Of a stretch of DNA of 64,000 nucleotides, positions 45,156 to 54,714 are shown piece after piece. The notes below the pieces were generated by a model, which saw only the letters and a program-made list of their open reading frames with translations, ran no database searches and had not been told where the DNA came from. The DNA is taken from contig NZ_PIZM01000002.1 of NCBI RefSeq assembly GCF_002835465.1, positions 672,398 through 736,397 on the forward strand. The letters run 5' to 3'. Position 1 is the first letter of the stretch, and each line of letters begins with the position of its first letter. The position numbers and the translations under genes are program-made. The DNA comes from Psychromonas sp. psych-6C06. GTDB lineage: Bacteria > Pseudomonadota > Gammaproteobacteria > Enterobacterales > Psychromonadaceae.

Positions 45156-46040
45156 TCACTCGTGATCACTCGCTACTTTACGTATTAACTGATCATAATA
45201 GTCTTTACCTTCTTGCATCTGTTTTCGTGTCGGTTCACTCAATAGCGGGTTTTCAAGCTCAATAATAATTCTATTGTCCATATTTAAATACTGTAAGGTT
45301 TCGCCAAATTTAGCGCTAAACATCGCCTCGTACTCACCATTTTTCTGCAAAATATCTAACCCTTTGGCAAGCCGTTCAGCAAGTTTAGGCTTAGCTAAAT
45401 TAACAAAATAATATAAGGGTAATGGGTAATAAATAATAAGATGATTTTCAATTACTAATCCTTTATAGCCGTGTGTATAAAATTCTTGTACGACTTCATT
45501 TGCACCACGTGAAAAACAATCAAACCTTTTTGATGCTAAGAGATCAAATAGCAGGCTATATTTATTTGCTTTCCATAATGTAAGGCCATTAGCTTCCATA
45601 ATTTTTGTGTCTGGCCAATTTTGGTGTTGTCCTATTATGACATTATGAGTAATGAGGGATTCTAAACTATTTAACTTCTCAAACTGAGCCTGCTTTTCTG
45701 GCTGAATAAGACAGATTCGATAGCTCAGCAGTGATCCAGTGACTGGAATACGGATAGGGATGGCAATTTTTTCACGCTTTTCATTAGGGGCGAAAACAGC
45801 AATATCAACACGATTAATTTGCATCTGTTTTATTACTCTTCCCTGCTCCATCGCTTCTGATGGAAGAATATGATACTTCCCATATTCATCTTCAGTAACC
45901 TCTAATGCTCGCTTTAATAGCTCTGGCACCATTGAATTAGGGTGGGTTAACAATTGATCCCAAACAACGATTGATTGAGATAGGGCAAAGCGTGAAAAGA
46001 GGATCAGAAGTAACATAAAAATATTTCTTATTGTACACAT
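45156..46040 (-). CDS. Periplasmic solute-binding-like protein (SBP family 3-like)
   Basis: 294 residues with a signal peptide (CTIRNIFMLLLILFSRFALS). The fold looks like a family 3 solute-binding protein: an early VPELLKRALEVTEDEYGKY segment, VDIAVFAPNEKRE, FDLLASKRFDCFSRGANEV and a C-terminal helical end. I place the start at the ATG at 46040, which has GGAG six bases upstream; an in-frame TTG at 46052 contains that ribosome binding site. No permease or kinase gene is adjacent, so it is an orphan. Ligand unknown. Confidence 0.75.
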   Translation of the reverse strand: MCTIRNIFMLLLILFSRFALSQSIVVWDQLLTHPNSMVPELLKRALEVTEDEYGKYHILPSEAMEQGRVIKQMQINRVDIAVFAPNEKREKIAIPIRIPVTGSLLSYRICLIQPEKQAQFEKLNSLESLITHNVIIGQHQNWPDTKIMEANGLTLWKANKYSLLFDLLASKRFDCFSRGANEVVQEFYTHGYKGLVIENHLIIYYPLPLYYFVNLAKPKLAERLAKGLDILQKNGEYEAMFSAKFGETLQYLNMDNRIIIELENPLLSEPTRKQMQEGKDYYDQLIRKVASDHE

Positions 46041-46145
46041 TTTACACTCCAATTATTCCACATTTATACATTATGGACCCGCACTGAGTTTTCTACATAA
46101 TGAGCAGTTTATTTAACAAAAAATAAATAACTCAAAGTTAACCCC

Positions 46146-46207
46146 ATCACAAAAACAATATAGAGATGAATTTTCACAACATTCATCACAAAAAATCATC
46201 ACAAAAA
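46146..46207. repeat. ATCACAAAAA direct repeats
   Basis: ATCACAAAAA occurs at 46146, 46185 and 46198, with a further TCACA at 46174, all in one orientation within the 292-bp divergent gap before the symporter operon. They could be binding half-sites. The rest of the gap is AT-rich, with no convincing promoter by eye. Confidence 0.4.
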
Positions 46208-46332
46208 CATGACAGAAGCCTCGTTAACTGACTAACAATTAAACGAAATTAACATAGTATTAACATCGTCTTTTCAGATATGGACAAAATATAAGTAAAA
46301 ACTGATACATAACTGATTAAAAAGGAAACAAG

Positions 46333-46596
46333 ATGAGTTTTGAAAATGTAGATAAAGCAAAGGAATATTGGAACGAGAATTTAAAACTCGTTATATCCCT
46401 ATTAAGTATTTGGGCATTAGTTTCGTTCGGATGTGGCATCTTATTTGTTGATGCCTTAAACGAAATTCACTTTATGGGTTTTAAACTAGGTTTCTGGTTT
46501 GCTCAACAAGGTTCAATGTATGTATTTCTAGCGCTTATTTTTGTGTACGTAAAAAAATCAAACAAACTTGATGAAAAATACGGCGTTGAAGAATAA
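46333..46596 (+). CDS. DUF4212 small subunit of a sodium/solute symporter
   Basis: 87 residues with two transmembrane helices (LVISLLSIWALVSFGCGILF and a second around FWFAQQGSMYVFLALIFVYV), ending in a charged tail. This is the DUF4212 family, which is almost always encoded just before an SSF symporter. AGGAA lies about six bases before the ATG. The symporter gene follows after 15 bases. Confidence 0.9.
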   Translation: MSFENVDKAKEYWNENLKLVISLLSIWALVSFGCGILFVDALNEIHFMGFKLGFWFAQQGSMYVFLALIFVYVKKSNKLDEKYGVEE

Positions 46597-46611
46597 TAGG
46601 GAGTAATAAAA

Positions 46612-48330
46612 ATGGATGTTCAATTGTTAACTTATTTGGTTGTCGGAATGACCTTTGCTTTATATATAGGTATTGCAATCAAGACTCGTGCAGGATCAAC
46701 GAAGGAGTTTTACGTCGCCGGTGGTGGTGTTCCTCCTGTATTAAATGGGATGGCAACCGCCGCTGATTGGATGTCAGCAGCCTCCTTTATATCACTCGCT
46801 GGGATCGTTTCCTTTGTCGGTTATGATGGTAGTGTATATCTAATGGGCTGGACTGGTGGATATGTACTACTTGCCCTCTTAATGGTTCCATACCTACGTA
46901 AATTTGGTAAGTTTACCGTACCAGACTTCATAGGTGATCGTTACTATTCACAAGCTGCGCGAACCGTAGCCGTTATTTGTGCCATCTTTATCAGCTTTAC
47001 TTATATTGCAGGCCAAATGCGTGGCGTAGGAGTTGTATTCTCTCGCTTCCTAGAAGTAGAAATTAATACCGGCGTTTACATTGGTATGTGTGTGGTATTT
47101 TTCTATGCTGTTTTAGGAGGCATGAAAGGGATCACATATACTCAAGTCGCACAATACTGTGTCATGATTTTTGCATTCATGGTGCCAGCAATTTTCCTTT
47201 CTGTGATGATGACAGGGCATATATTCCCGCAAATGGGTTTTGGTGCTGAAGTGCTAGACGCGACAGGAAATAGCTCCGGTGTATATCTATTAGATAAACT
47301 CGATGGCCTTTCTACTGAACTCGGTTTTGCTCAATATACAGAAGGCTCTAAGAGCATGATTGATGTGTTCTTTATCTGTGGGGCGTTAATGTTTGGTACC
47401 GCAGGTCTACCCCACGTTATTGTTCGCTTTTTTACTGTACCACGCGTAAAAGATGCACGTAGCTCTGCAGGTTGGACATTACTATTTATTGCCATCATGT
47501 ACACCACAATTCCAGCACTTGCCGCTTTCTCTCGTGTAAATATGATTGAAACTGTTAATGGTACTGACGGTAAAGGTGTTCCCCACGAACAAGCTCCTAA
47601 CTGGGTACAAAACTGGGAAAAAACGGGCCTAGTTAAATGGGAAGATAAAAACAATGACGGTAAAATGATGTACGCTAAGGGTGCTGAAAATGAGATGAAA
47701 ATTGACCGAGATATCATTGTATTAGCAACACCTGAAATGGCAAATTTACCTGCATGGGTGATCGCGCTTATGGCGGCAGGTGGCTTAGCAGCCGCTTTAT
47801 CAACATCAGCAGGTTTATTATTAGTTATATCCACTTCAGTATCACACGACCTCTTGAAGAAGAATCTTATGCCCAATATCTCTGACAAAAAAGAGTTAAT
47901 GTATGCGCGTATTGCTTCTGGTGCAGGGGTATTGATGGCTGGTTACTTTGGTATTAACCCCCCAGGATTTGTCGCCGCCGTGGTCGCCATTGCCTTTGGT
48001 TTAGCTGCCTCTTCATTATTCCCAGCTATTACAATGGGTATTTTCTCTAGAAAAATGAATAAAGAAGGTGCAATAGCCGGCATGCTTGCAGGTTTGTTAT
48101 TTACAACAGTTTATATTGTTTATTTCAAATTTATAAACCCTGCTGGCAATATTCCTGAAAACTGGTTATTTGGTATTTCTCCAGAAGGTATTGGTTTAAT
48201 GGGAATGGTAGTTAACTTTATTGTTGCAATCATTGTTTGTAAGGTTACTGCGACCATACCACAATCGGTTGTTGATATGGTTGAGTCCATCCGCTTCCCT
48301 AAAGGAGCTGGTGGAGCACAAGATCATTAA
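46612..48330 (+). CDS. Sodium:solute symporter, VC_2705-type
   Basis: 572-residue SSF-family transporter with about 13 transmembrane helices, similar to acetate permease ActP. Typical segments are FYVAGGGVPPVLNGMATAADWMSAASFI, the TVPDFIGDRYYSQAARTVA loop, and GGLAAALSTSAGLLLVISTSVSHDLLKK. A longer soluble loop (about 310-375) contains the acidic DKNNDGKMMY stretch. The substrate is probably a small carboxylate, by family. It forms an operon with DUF4212 and is followed by a strong hairpin and two regulatory-looking genes. Confidence 0.9.
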   Translation: MDVQLLTYLVVGMTFALYIGIAIKTRAGSTKEFYVAGGGVPPVLNGMATAADWMSAASFISLAGIVSFVGYDGSVYLMGWTGGYVLLALLMVPYLRKFGKFTVPDFIGDRYYSQAARTVAVICAIFISFTYIAGQMRGVGVVFSRFLEVEINTGVYIGMCVVFFYAVLGGMKGITYTQVAQYCVMIFAFMVPAIFLSVMMTGHIFPQMGFGAEVLDATGNSSGVYLLDKLDGLSTELGFAQYTEGSKSMIDVFFICGALMFGTAGLPHVIVRFFTVPRVKDARSSAGWTLLFIAIMYTTIPALAAFSRVNMIETVNGTDGKGVPHEQAPNWVQNWEKTGLVKWEDKNNDGKMMYAKGAENEMKIDRDIIVLATPEMANLPAWVIALMAAGGLAAALSTSAGLLLVISTSVSHDLLKKNLMPNISDKKELMYARIASGAGVLMAGYFGINPPGFVAAVVAIAFGLAASSLFPAITMGIFSRKMNKEGAIAGMLAGLLFTTVYIVYFKFINPAGNIPENWLFGISPEGIGLMGMVVNFIVAIIVCKVTATIPQSVVDMVESIRFPKGAGGAQDH

Positions 48331-48347
48331 TAACTATTAACTGTCAT

Positions 48348-48381
48348 AGTGAGTTTCCTCTATTTTACGAGGAAACTCACT
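48348..48381 (+). terminator. 13-bp hairpin after the symporter gene
   Basis: AGTGAGTTTCCTC (48348-48360) and GAGGAAACTCACT (48369-48381) pair perfectly around an 8-nt loop. Only three T follow, so it may be a weak terminator, an attenuator or an mRNA-stabilising stem ahead of the next gene. Confidence 0.7.
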
Positions 48382-48410
48382 TTACGCTTAACCTTAGAGG
48401 CCACTCTTTA

Positions 48411-50255
48411 ATGGATAGCACTGAACTAAAACCCATCAGCAACTTCATCAAAACACTTCCTCCCTTTGACCAGCTCTCTGATCAGCTTATTGAGCAATGC
48501 TGTCAATCCCTTACTGTTATCTACTATGGTAAAAATGAATTACTGGTTCACGTAGATACCAATGAGCCACAGCTTTATATCGTGCGTAGTGGCGCATTTG
48601 AAGTAACAACAGAAAAGGGAGATCTTATCGACAGGATTAGTGATGGGCAATATTTTGGTTTTAGTGGCATGCTATCGGGTGAAAAAGTAGTCAACAAGGT
48701 ACATATTTTAGAAGATGGATTAATATACCAACTGCCCTTAAATAGCTTTAATAAACTACGTGCAGCGAGTCAAAGTTTCGACCGATTTTTCAATCAAGCC
48801 TTTGCAAAACGTTTACGTAGCCAAGGAGAATTAAAAAGTAATAAAATCAACACAAGCCGTATCAGCTCACTAATTTCAGAAAATATGATCAGCCTAAACA
48901 GCAATGCGACTATTCGCCAAGCGGCCGAGTTAATGTCAGAAAAACGCGTTTCATCCCTCATTATTATAGATAATCAACAACTTGTAGGTATATTAACCGA
49001 TCGTGATCTACGTAATCGTGTACTTGCTAAGGGACTAACAGGCGAGATACAGATTAAAGAGATCATGACCGCTTCACCAATTACCGCCAATAAAAACGCA
49101 CTTATTTTTGAAGCGATGTTACTAATGAGTGAAAAAAATATTCACCATCTTCCCATTGTTGAACATGATCAGCCCATCGCAATGTTGACTAGTACCGATA
49201 TTATGCGTAGTCAAAGCTCACAACCATTGTTATTAATTGGGCAAATAGATCGACAAAATAGTATTGAAAATTTAGTCGCTGTTAGTAAACAACTGCCTTT
49301 ATTATTGCAAAACCTAATAAGTAGTGATGCAAAAGCACAAGAGATTGGACGCATTCTAACTTTAGCCACCGATGCACTTACTAGACGCTTACTTTTACTC
49401 GCAGAGCAACAACTCGGTAAAGCACCAATGAAATTTTGTTGGTTAGCTTTTGGCTCTCAAGCAAGGCAAGATCAAGCAGCAGGTGCAGACCAAGACAACG
49501 CCTTATTGCTTGAAAAAGAAACCGATGTAGATAGTGAACAATATTTCCAGAAGCTGGCAAATATCGTCTGCCATGGGCTTGATCAATGTGGCTTTCCCTA
49601 TTGCCCTGGCGATATTATGGCTAAAAACCCTAAGTGGCAATGCTCGCTAACACAGTGGCAGAAACAGTTTAATGAATGGATCAATACCCCTCAACCACGT
49701 GCACTTCTCAATGCGACAATATTTTTTGATATGCGCTGTATTTATGGTGATGATTTTTTATTCAATACACTACAAAGTAGCGTGTTAGCTCAGACAAAGA
49801 ATAATGATATTTTTCTTGCTGCATTAACCCATAATGCAACGCAGCAACTCCCCCCTCTTGGCTTTTTTAAAAACTTTGTTATTGAACGTGATGGGAGCGA
49901 AGTTAAAGGCATAGATTTAAAACATAAAGGGTTGGCGCTAATTAACGATATTGCCAGAGTTCATGCTTTAGCCAACGGAATAAAAGCGGTGAATACAAGA
50001 GAGCGCTTAAATCAACTACTTCGTTTAAGGGGAATTAATCCGCAAGATATTTATAACTTATTAGATGCAGCAGAGTTTATTGCCCATAAGAGATTAGTAA
50101 ATCAAGGTCAGCAATATGAACAAGGTACTCCTCTTTCAAACTATCTTCTCCCAAACACCCTAACATCATTAGCTCGACATCATTTAAAAGATGCTTTTAA
50201 AGTTGTTCACGATAGTCAAACAGGCATCAAACTGAAATTTTTAAGGCAATATTAA
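48411..50255 (+). CDS. cNMP-binding / CBS / DUF294 nucleotidyltransferase-like protein
   Basis: 614-residue cytosolic protein: cyclic-nucleotide-binding fold (about 15-130), CBS pair (about 155-275, with VSSLIIIDNQQLVGILTDRDL and HHLPIVEHDQPIAMLTSTDI), a DUF294 nucleotidyltransferase-like domain (GSQARQDQAAGADQDNALL from about 346) and its C-terminal partner domain. The G-S and D-x-D motifs of nucleotidyltransferases are kept, so it could be a GlnD-like modifying enzyme; target unknown. This gene type often follows ActP-like symporters, suggesting it regulates them. Its stop shares a base with the next ATG. Confidence 0.85.
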   Translation: MDSTELKPISNFIKTLPPFDQLSDQLIEQCCQSLTVIYYGKNELLVHVDTNEPQLYIVRSGAFEVTTEKGDLIDRISDGQYFGFSGMLSGEKVVNKVHILEDGLIYQLPLNSFNKLRAASQSFDRFFNQAFAKRLRSQGELKSNKINTSRISSLISENMISLNSNATIRQAAELMSEKRVSSLIIIDNQQLVGILTDRDLRNRVLAKGLTGEIQIKEIMTASPITANKNALIFEAMLLMSEKNIHHLPIVEHDQPIAMLTSTDIMRSQSSQPLLLIGQIDRQNSIENLVAVSKQLPLLLQNLISSDAKAQEIGRILTLATDALTRRLLLLAEQQLGKAPMKFCWLAFGSQARQDQAAGADQDNALLLEKETDVDSEQYFQKLANIVCHGLDQCGFPYCPGDIMAKNPKWQCSLTQWQKQFNEWINTPQPRALLNATIFFDMRCIYGDDFLFNTLQSSVLAQTKNNDIFLAALTHNATQQLPPLGFFKNFVIERDGSEVKGIDLKHKGLALINDIARVHALANGIKAVNTRERLNQLLRLRGINPQDIYNLLDAAEFIAHKRLVNQGQQYEQGTPLSNYLLPNTLTSLARHHLKDAFKVVHDSQTGIKLKFLRQY

Positions 50256-50947
50256 TGTTGCGAAATTGGTTCATTAAAGCTTACCTACATTACAAAACTC
50301 GTGCTTGTGAAGATGCGCAAATTCGCACTTATCATAAAGCCCTCCTTCCCCTGCTTAATTTAAATCTAAAAACAGCACCACTGCTGGCATTAGATTTAGA
50401 GATGACAGGCATTAATCCTAAAGTAGATCAAATCATCAGTATTGGCCTTATCCCCATAATAAATGGTCAAATTACGCTTAATCAAGGCAAACATAAACTT
50501 ATAAAGATAGAAGGAAGCGTAGGTCAAAGTGCCACGATACATGGCTTAGTCGATGCCGATTTAAAACAAGCTATCACGATAGAAGAGGCAATGAAGTGGT
50601 TGCTTAAAGAGATTACAGGTTATGTGTTAGTTGCTCATCACGCACCGTTAGATATGCGCTTTATTGAACAAGCATTGCTTAAACAAAGTGAACCATCAAA
50701 CAAAAAAAAATGCCGACTATATGCAATCGACACATTACATATAGAACACCGCCGATTATTGCGTAAACAAACGACAATCAAAGAGGGCGAACTAAGACTA
50801 GCAAACTGCCGAAGTCGTTACAATTTACCCAATTATGATGCTCATAACGCACTCGTCGATGCCCTTTCCTGTGCGGAGCTGTTAATGGCACAAACGAATC
50901 GAATGGGAGGGGCCGAGACGATAAAAGTCTCTGAGTTGATACGTTAG
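50255..50947 (+). CDS. DEDDh 3'-5' exonuclease, DnaQ-like
   Basis: 230 residues. Exonuclease motifs: Asp47 and Glu49 in LALDLEMTG, an Asp in HHAPLDMRFIEQAL, and His/Asp in HNALVDALSCAELL. It belongs to the PolC/DnaQ-like family but is not the replicative proofreader (that is at 40554). It overlaps the cNMP-CBS gene by one base and is therefore part of the symporter-associated cluster, an arrangement seen in other gammaproteobacteria. Substrate unknown. Confidence 0.88.
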   Translation: MLRNWFIKAYLHYKTRACEDAQIRTYHKALLPLLNLNLKTAPLLALDLEMTGINPKVDQIISIGLIPIINGQITLNQGKHKLIKIEGSVGQSATIHGLVDADLKQAITIEEAMKWLLKEITGYVLVAHHAPLDMRFIEQALLKQSEPSNKKKCRLYAIDTLHIEHRRLLRKQTTIKEGELRLANCRSRYNLPNYDAHNALVDALSCAELLMAQTNRMGGAETIKVSELIR

Positions 50948-50986
50948 TGGCTTAGGTTCTCTTCTGCAAACCACACAACAAAAAAA

Positions 50987-52153
50987 TTAATCAGAACCAA
51001 ACAGATCGCGCGTATAAACTTTATCTGCGACATCGAGTAACTCAGGAGCCATTCGATTTGAAACAATCACATCAGCTTCCGCTTTGAAGGCCTCTAAATC
51101 CTTAATCACACGCGAATGGAAAAATTCATCTTCATTAAAGACCGGCTCAAAAATAATCACTTCAATACCTTTCGCCTTAATACGCTTCATAATACCTTGA
51201 ATACTCGAAGCCCTAAAGTTATCGGATCCAGATTTCATAATTAAACGGTAGATACCTACTTTTTTAGGATTACGCTTCAAGATTGAATCGGCAATAAAAT
51301 CTTTACGTGTACTGTTCGCATCAACAATCGCACCAATAATACTATTAGGTACATCTTGGTAATTAGCACGAAGTTGTTTGGTATCTTTAGGTAAACAATA
51401 TCCACCGTAACCAAATGAGGGGTTGTTATAATGATTGCCAATACGCGGATCTAATCCCACCCCTTCAATGATCTGTTTAGCATCTAAACCGTGGGATTCA
51501 GCATAAGAATCTAACTCATTAAAATAAGCAACGCGCATTGCGAGGTAGGTATTAGAAAAAAGCTTTACCGCTTCAGCTTCGGTAGAATTAGTGAATAAAA
51601 TATCGATACTTTCTTTCAAGGCACCTTCAGCTAATAAGTTAGCAAAGACAGTCGCACGTTCACTTTGTTCGCCAACAATTATACGAGAGGGATGTAAATT
51701 ATCGTATAAAGCACGCCCTTCACGCAAAAACTCAGGAGAGAAAATAATTTTTTCGCAAGCAAATTTTTCACAAGCCATTTTTGTATAACCAACCGGTACC
51801 GTAGACTTTATTACCATCACTGCATTAGGATTGAGCGCAATTACATCTTGAATTACAGCCTCAACAGAATCGGTATTAAAATAGTTAGTGTTTACATCAT
51901 AATCAGTAGGTGTAGCGATAATTACATAATCTGCACCTTCATAAGCTAAACTTTTATCCATTGTTGCAAAAAGATTTAATGTTTTATTCGCTAAAAAGTC
52001 TTCGATTTCACTATCAACAATAGGGGATTTTTTATTATTTATTAAATCGACCTTCTCTGGAATTAGATCAATGGCGACTACTTGATTGTTTTGTGCAAGT
52101 AATACCGCATTTGAAAGGCCTACATAGCCGGTTCCTGCAATCGCTATTTTCAT
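50987..52153 (-). CDS. ugd: UDP-glucose 6-dehydrogenase
   Basis: 388 residues, the same length as E. coli Ugd, which oxidises UDP-glucose to UDP-glucuronate. NAD-binding loop [15 protein letters not shown] at the N-terminus; catalytic Cys253 in [23 protein letters not shown] and STVPVGYT are also family motifs. It is the last gene of the polysaccharide locus and overlaps the upstream dehydratase by four bases. The product would feed a glucuronate-containing glycan. Confidence 0.94.
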   Translation of the reverse strand: MKIAIAGTGYVGLSNAVLLAQNNQVVAIDLIPEKVDLINNKKSPIVDSEIEDFLANKTLNLFATMDKSLAYEGADYVIIATPTDYDVNTNYFNTDSVEAVIQDVIALNPNAVMVIKSTVPVGYTKMACEKFACEKIIFSPEFLREGRALYDNLHPSRIIVGEQSERATVFANLLAEGALKESIDILFTNSTEAEAVKLFSNTYLAMRVAYFNELDSYAESHGLDAKQIIEGVGLDPRIGNHYNNPSFGYGGYCLPKDTKQLRANYQDVPNSIIGAIVDANSTRKDFIADSILKRNPKKVGIYRLIMKSGSDNFRASSIQGIMKRIKAKGIEVIIFEPVFNEDEFFHSRVIKDLEAFKAEADVIVSNRMAPELLDVADKVYTRDLFGSD

Positions 52154-54063
52154 AAAATTTTATCACTCTTATATTTAATATTATTCTTTGCTTTCCATAC
52201 CAGATCACCAATCTCATCTGTTGGATTAAAACCAGCTGGCACAGAGAGTAAGATCTCACGAATCTTTTCATGATCAAAACAGTCACAAGCTACATCTAAA
52301 CGATCTAAAATCAACTTATATTCAGAATAGGGTAAGAAACTCTCATTAGCGCACATAATACGCTCATGCTCGCTTCCCATGACATTGTCACCGATGAGCA
52401 ATTCTTCAAAGAGTTTTTCTCCAGGCCTTAAGCCAGTATATTTTATCTCGATATCACCATAGGGGTTTTCTGCTGATTTTACCTCTAGCCCCGAGAGTTT
52501 AATCAAATTAACCGCTAAATCTACAATACGTACCGGCTCGCCCATGTCCAACACAAATACATCACCACCTTTACCCATTGCACCAGCTTGGATAACGAGA
52601 CCAGCAGCTTCAGGAATGGTCATAAAGTAACGAATAATATCAGGGTGAGTGATCGTCACATGATCACCTTCTGAAATTTGACGCTTAAACAGGGGAATAA
52701 CAGATCCAGAAGAGCCTAATACATTACCAAAACGCACCATACAAAAACGTGTATTGTGATCTTCAGCGGCAAGCGACTGCAGTGATAGCTCAGCCATGCG
52801 CTTAGTCGTTCCCATTACATTTGTAGGGCGAACAGCTTTATCTGTTGAAATAAGCACAAATGATTCCACTTGTGCTTCGATGGCAGCCAATGCTGTAAAA
52901 TAAGTACCAAAAACATTATTACGCACCCCTTCAACAACGTTATATTCCACTAACGGAACATGTTTGTAGGCAGCTGCATGGTAAAGCGTCTGAACCTTAA
53001 AGCTTTTTAAGATAGCAGAAAGACGATTTTGTCTCTGCACAGAGCCTAATAATGGCACTATCTCTACATCGAGTTGTTGTAAGCTATCAATGCCACTAAG
53101 CTCTTTTTCTATTTGATAAAGTGCGTATTCTGATAATTCAAATAAAATAAGTGTTTTTGGCTGCTGCAAAAGAATCTGCCTACATAACTCTGAGCCAATA
53201 GATCCACCAGCACCAGTCACCATAACAACTTTATTTTTTATATTAGCGCCCAACAATTCAGGTTTAGCAGGTATAGCATCTCGCCCTAATAAATCTTCAA
53301 TAGGTACATCACGAAGTTGATCTATCGTTGCAGTACCGTTTAATAACTCCTCAAAACGGGGAATCGATAATACTTCAACGGGTAATTCAACTAAAGAGTC
53401 AATAATACTTTTGCGTGCTCCTCTTTGGACACTTGGCATAGCTAATAATATCTTTCCCACCCTTTTATGCTTAATTAATGATTCAAGGTCATTATTAGCA
53501 TAAACGGTTAAACCATTAACCACTGTTTTAAGCAGTTTCTTCTCGTCATCGACAAATGCAACAGGATGCAATTCATCACCTTGTCGCAACAAGTTAAGTA
53601 ATTGACGCCCTGAATCTCCAGCACCATAAATAACAACTCTTTCTTTCTTACGGCTTTTTTGTTTAGAAACTGAAACTCTAACTAATAAGCGCGCTCCTCC
53701 ACTTAATAGCAGCAAGAAAGTACAATAAATAATAGGAATAGAGCGTGGAATAAACAGATCAGTGAAATATCCCAGCATCACTAGAAAAACTGAAGAAGCT
53801 AAGCAACTTAATACAATGGTAAATAGAGCGTGAACACTTAGGTAGCGCAATACCGCACGATAAAGTCCTACGCGAGCAAAAAGAAACAGTGTGCTTAAAG
53901 CAAGGAGCAACAATGCATGGGTATATTCTGGCTCTTTTAAAAGGGTTAAATCGCCTAAACGTGTATAAAATGCCCCAATAAAAGCGAGCGAAATAAATAA
54001 AAAATCGGCAGTAATACTGATTAAACGTTTGTATAAGCGTGAAATAGAAAAAAAGTAATTCAT
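52150..54063 (-). CDS. UDP-HexNAc C4,6-dehydratase, WbpM/PglF type
   Basis: 637 residues. Four N-terminal transmembrane helices (to about residue 120), a first Rossmann-like domain ([14 protein letters not shown]), then the SDR catalytic domain with [15 protein letters not shown]. The active site has the family's Met in place of Tyr: [12 protein letters not shown] after [10 protein letters not shown]. These membrane enzymes turn UDP-GlcNAc into UDP-4-keto-6-deoxy-GlcNAc. With the WbpV-like reductase at 54715 this could give UDP-QuiNAc or a similar sugar. It is separated from the sugar transferase gene by a terminator-like hairpin. Confidence 0.9.
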   Translation of the reverse strand: MNYFFSISRLYKRLISITADFLFISLAFIGAFYTRLGDLTLLKEPEYTHALLLLALSTLFLFARVGLYRAVLRYLSVHALFTIVLSCLASSVFLVMLGYFTDLFIPRSIPIIYCTFLLLLSGGARLLVRVSVSKQKSRKKERVVIYGAGDSGRQLLNLLRQGDELHPVAFVDDEKKLLKTVVNGLTVYANNDLESLIKHKRVGKILLAMPSVQRGARKSIIDSLVELPVEVLSIPRFEELLNGTATIDQLRDVPIEDLLGRDAIPAKPELLGANIKNKVVMVTGAGGSIGSELCRQILLQQPKTLILFELSEYALYQIEKELSGIDSLQQLDVEIVPLLGSVQRQNRLSAILKSFKVQTLYHAAAYKHVPLVEYNVVEGVRNNVFGTYFTALAAIEAQVESFVLISTDKAVRPTNVMGTTKRMAELSLQSLAAEDHNTRFCMVRFGNVLGSSGSVIPLFKRQISEGDHVTITHPDIIRYFMTIPEAAGLVIQAGAMGKGGDVFVLDMGEPVRIVDLAVNLIKLSGLEVKSAENPYGDIEIKYTGLRPGEKLFEELLIGDNVMGSEHERIMCANESFLPYSEYKLILDRLDVACDCFDHEKIREILLSVPAGFNPTDEIGDLVWKAKNNIKYKSDKIL

Positions 54064-54086
54064 TTAAAATTTAATCCAGAAAATTT

Positions 54087-54111
54087 AAAAAGCCTTGCTA
54101 ATTTGCAAGGC
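54087..54111 (-). terminator. Hairpin before the dehydratase gene
   Basis: GCCTTGC (54092-54098), 6-nt loop, GCAAGGC (54105-54111); on the minus strand a TTTTT run follows. It lies between the sugar transferase stop and the dehydratase ATG and could separate two transcripts within the locus. Confidence 0.7.
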
Positions 54112-54146
54112 CTTTAGAATATCATAAAAGTCATTCAGAAAGTTGT

Positions 54147-54707
54147 TTAACCAACACGATCACCAGATCCACTGCCCGTTGCAGTTTGTACAATATAAGT
54201 AAAATAGTTTTTTAAGGTCAACGTTTCGATCATTTTCTGGTCGGTTTCCGCTAACAACTTTGGCGTGGACATATCAATGGTATTCACTTGAGCAAGCCCA
54301 GTAATACCTGGCAACACATCATAAACACATCGACTGTCACGCTCGTTAATTAACTCTTCTTGGTTAAATAAATTTGGGCGAGGCCCTACAAAACTCATTT
54401 CACCTTTTAACACGTTGATTAACTGTGGTAATTCATCAATTTTAGTTTTACGTAAAATCCCACCTAGTTTAGTAATAGAAGCAGTACTTGCTAAATGACT
54501 CGCGACTGATTTTGTATCAACCGACATGGTGCGAAATTTAATAAGATTAAATGGCTTCTTATTTTTGCCAACTCTTTGTTGAATAAAAACGGGAGAGCCA
54601 GTATCAAAGTAACCAAAAATAGTCACGATTAATAAGATTGGAAAGGTAACGATAAGGCCGAAAAAGGCCATTAAAAAATCTAAAACTCTAATTATAAAGT
54701 GGTTCAT
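54147..54707 (-). CDS. PglC-like initiating phosphoglycosyltransferase
   Basis: 186-residue monotopic sugar-phosphate transferase. One N-terminal membrane hairpin (VLDFLMAFFGLIVTFPILLIV), then SPVFIQQRVGKNKKPFNLIKFRTM, the DELPQ and MSFVGPRP motifs, and PGITGLAQVN. It transfers sugar-1-phosphate to undecaprenyl phosphate, starting the repeat unit. It is the short PglC/WcaJ-core form without the extra N-terminal helices. The tail is unusually Gly/Ser-rich (TGSGSGD). Confidence 0.92.
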   Translation of the reverse strand: MNHFIIRVLDFLMAFFGLIVTFPILLIVTIFGYFDTGSPVFIQQRVGKNKKPFNLIKFRTMSVDTKSVASHLASTASITKLGGILRKTKIDELPQLINVLKGEMSFVGPRPNLFNQEELINERDSRCVYDVLPGITGLAQVNTIDMSTPKLLAETDQKMIETLTLKNYFTYIVQTATGSGSGDRVG

Positions 54708-54714
54708 AAATATC

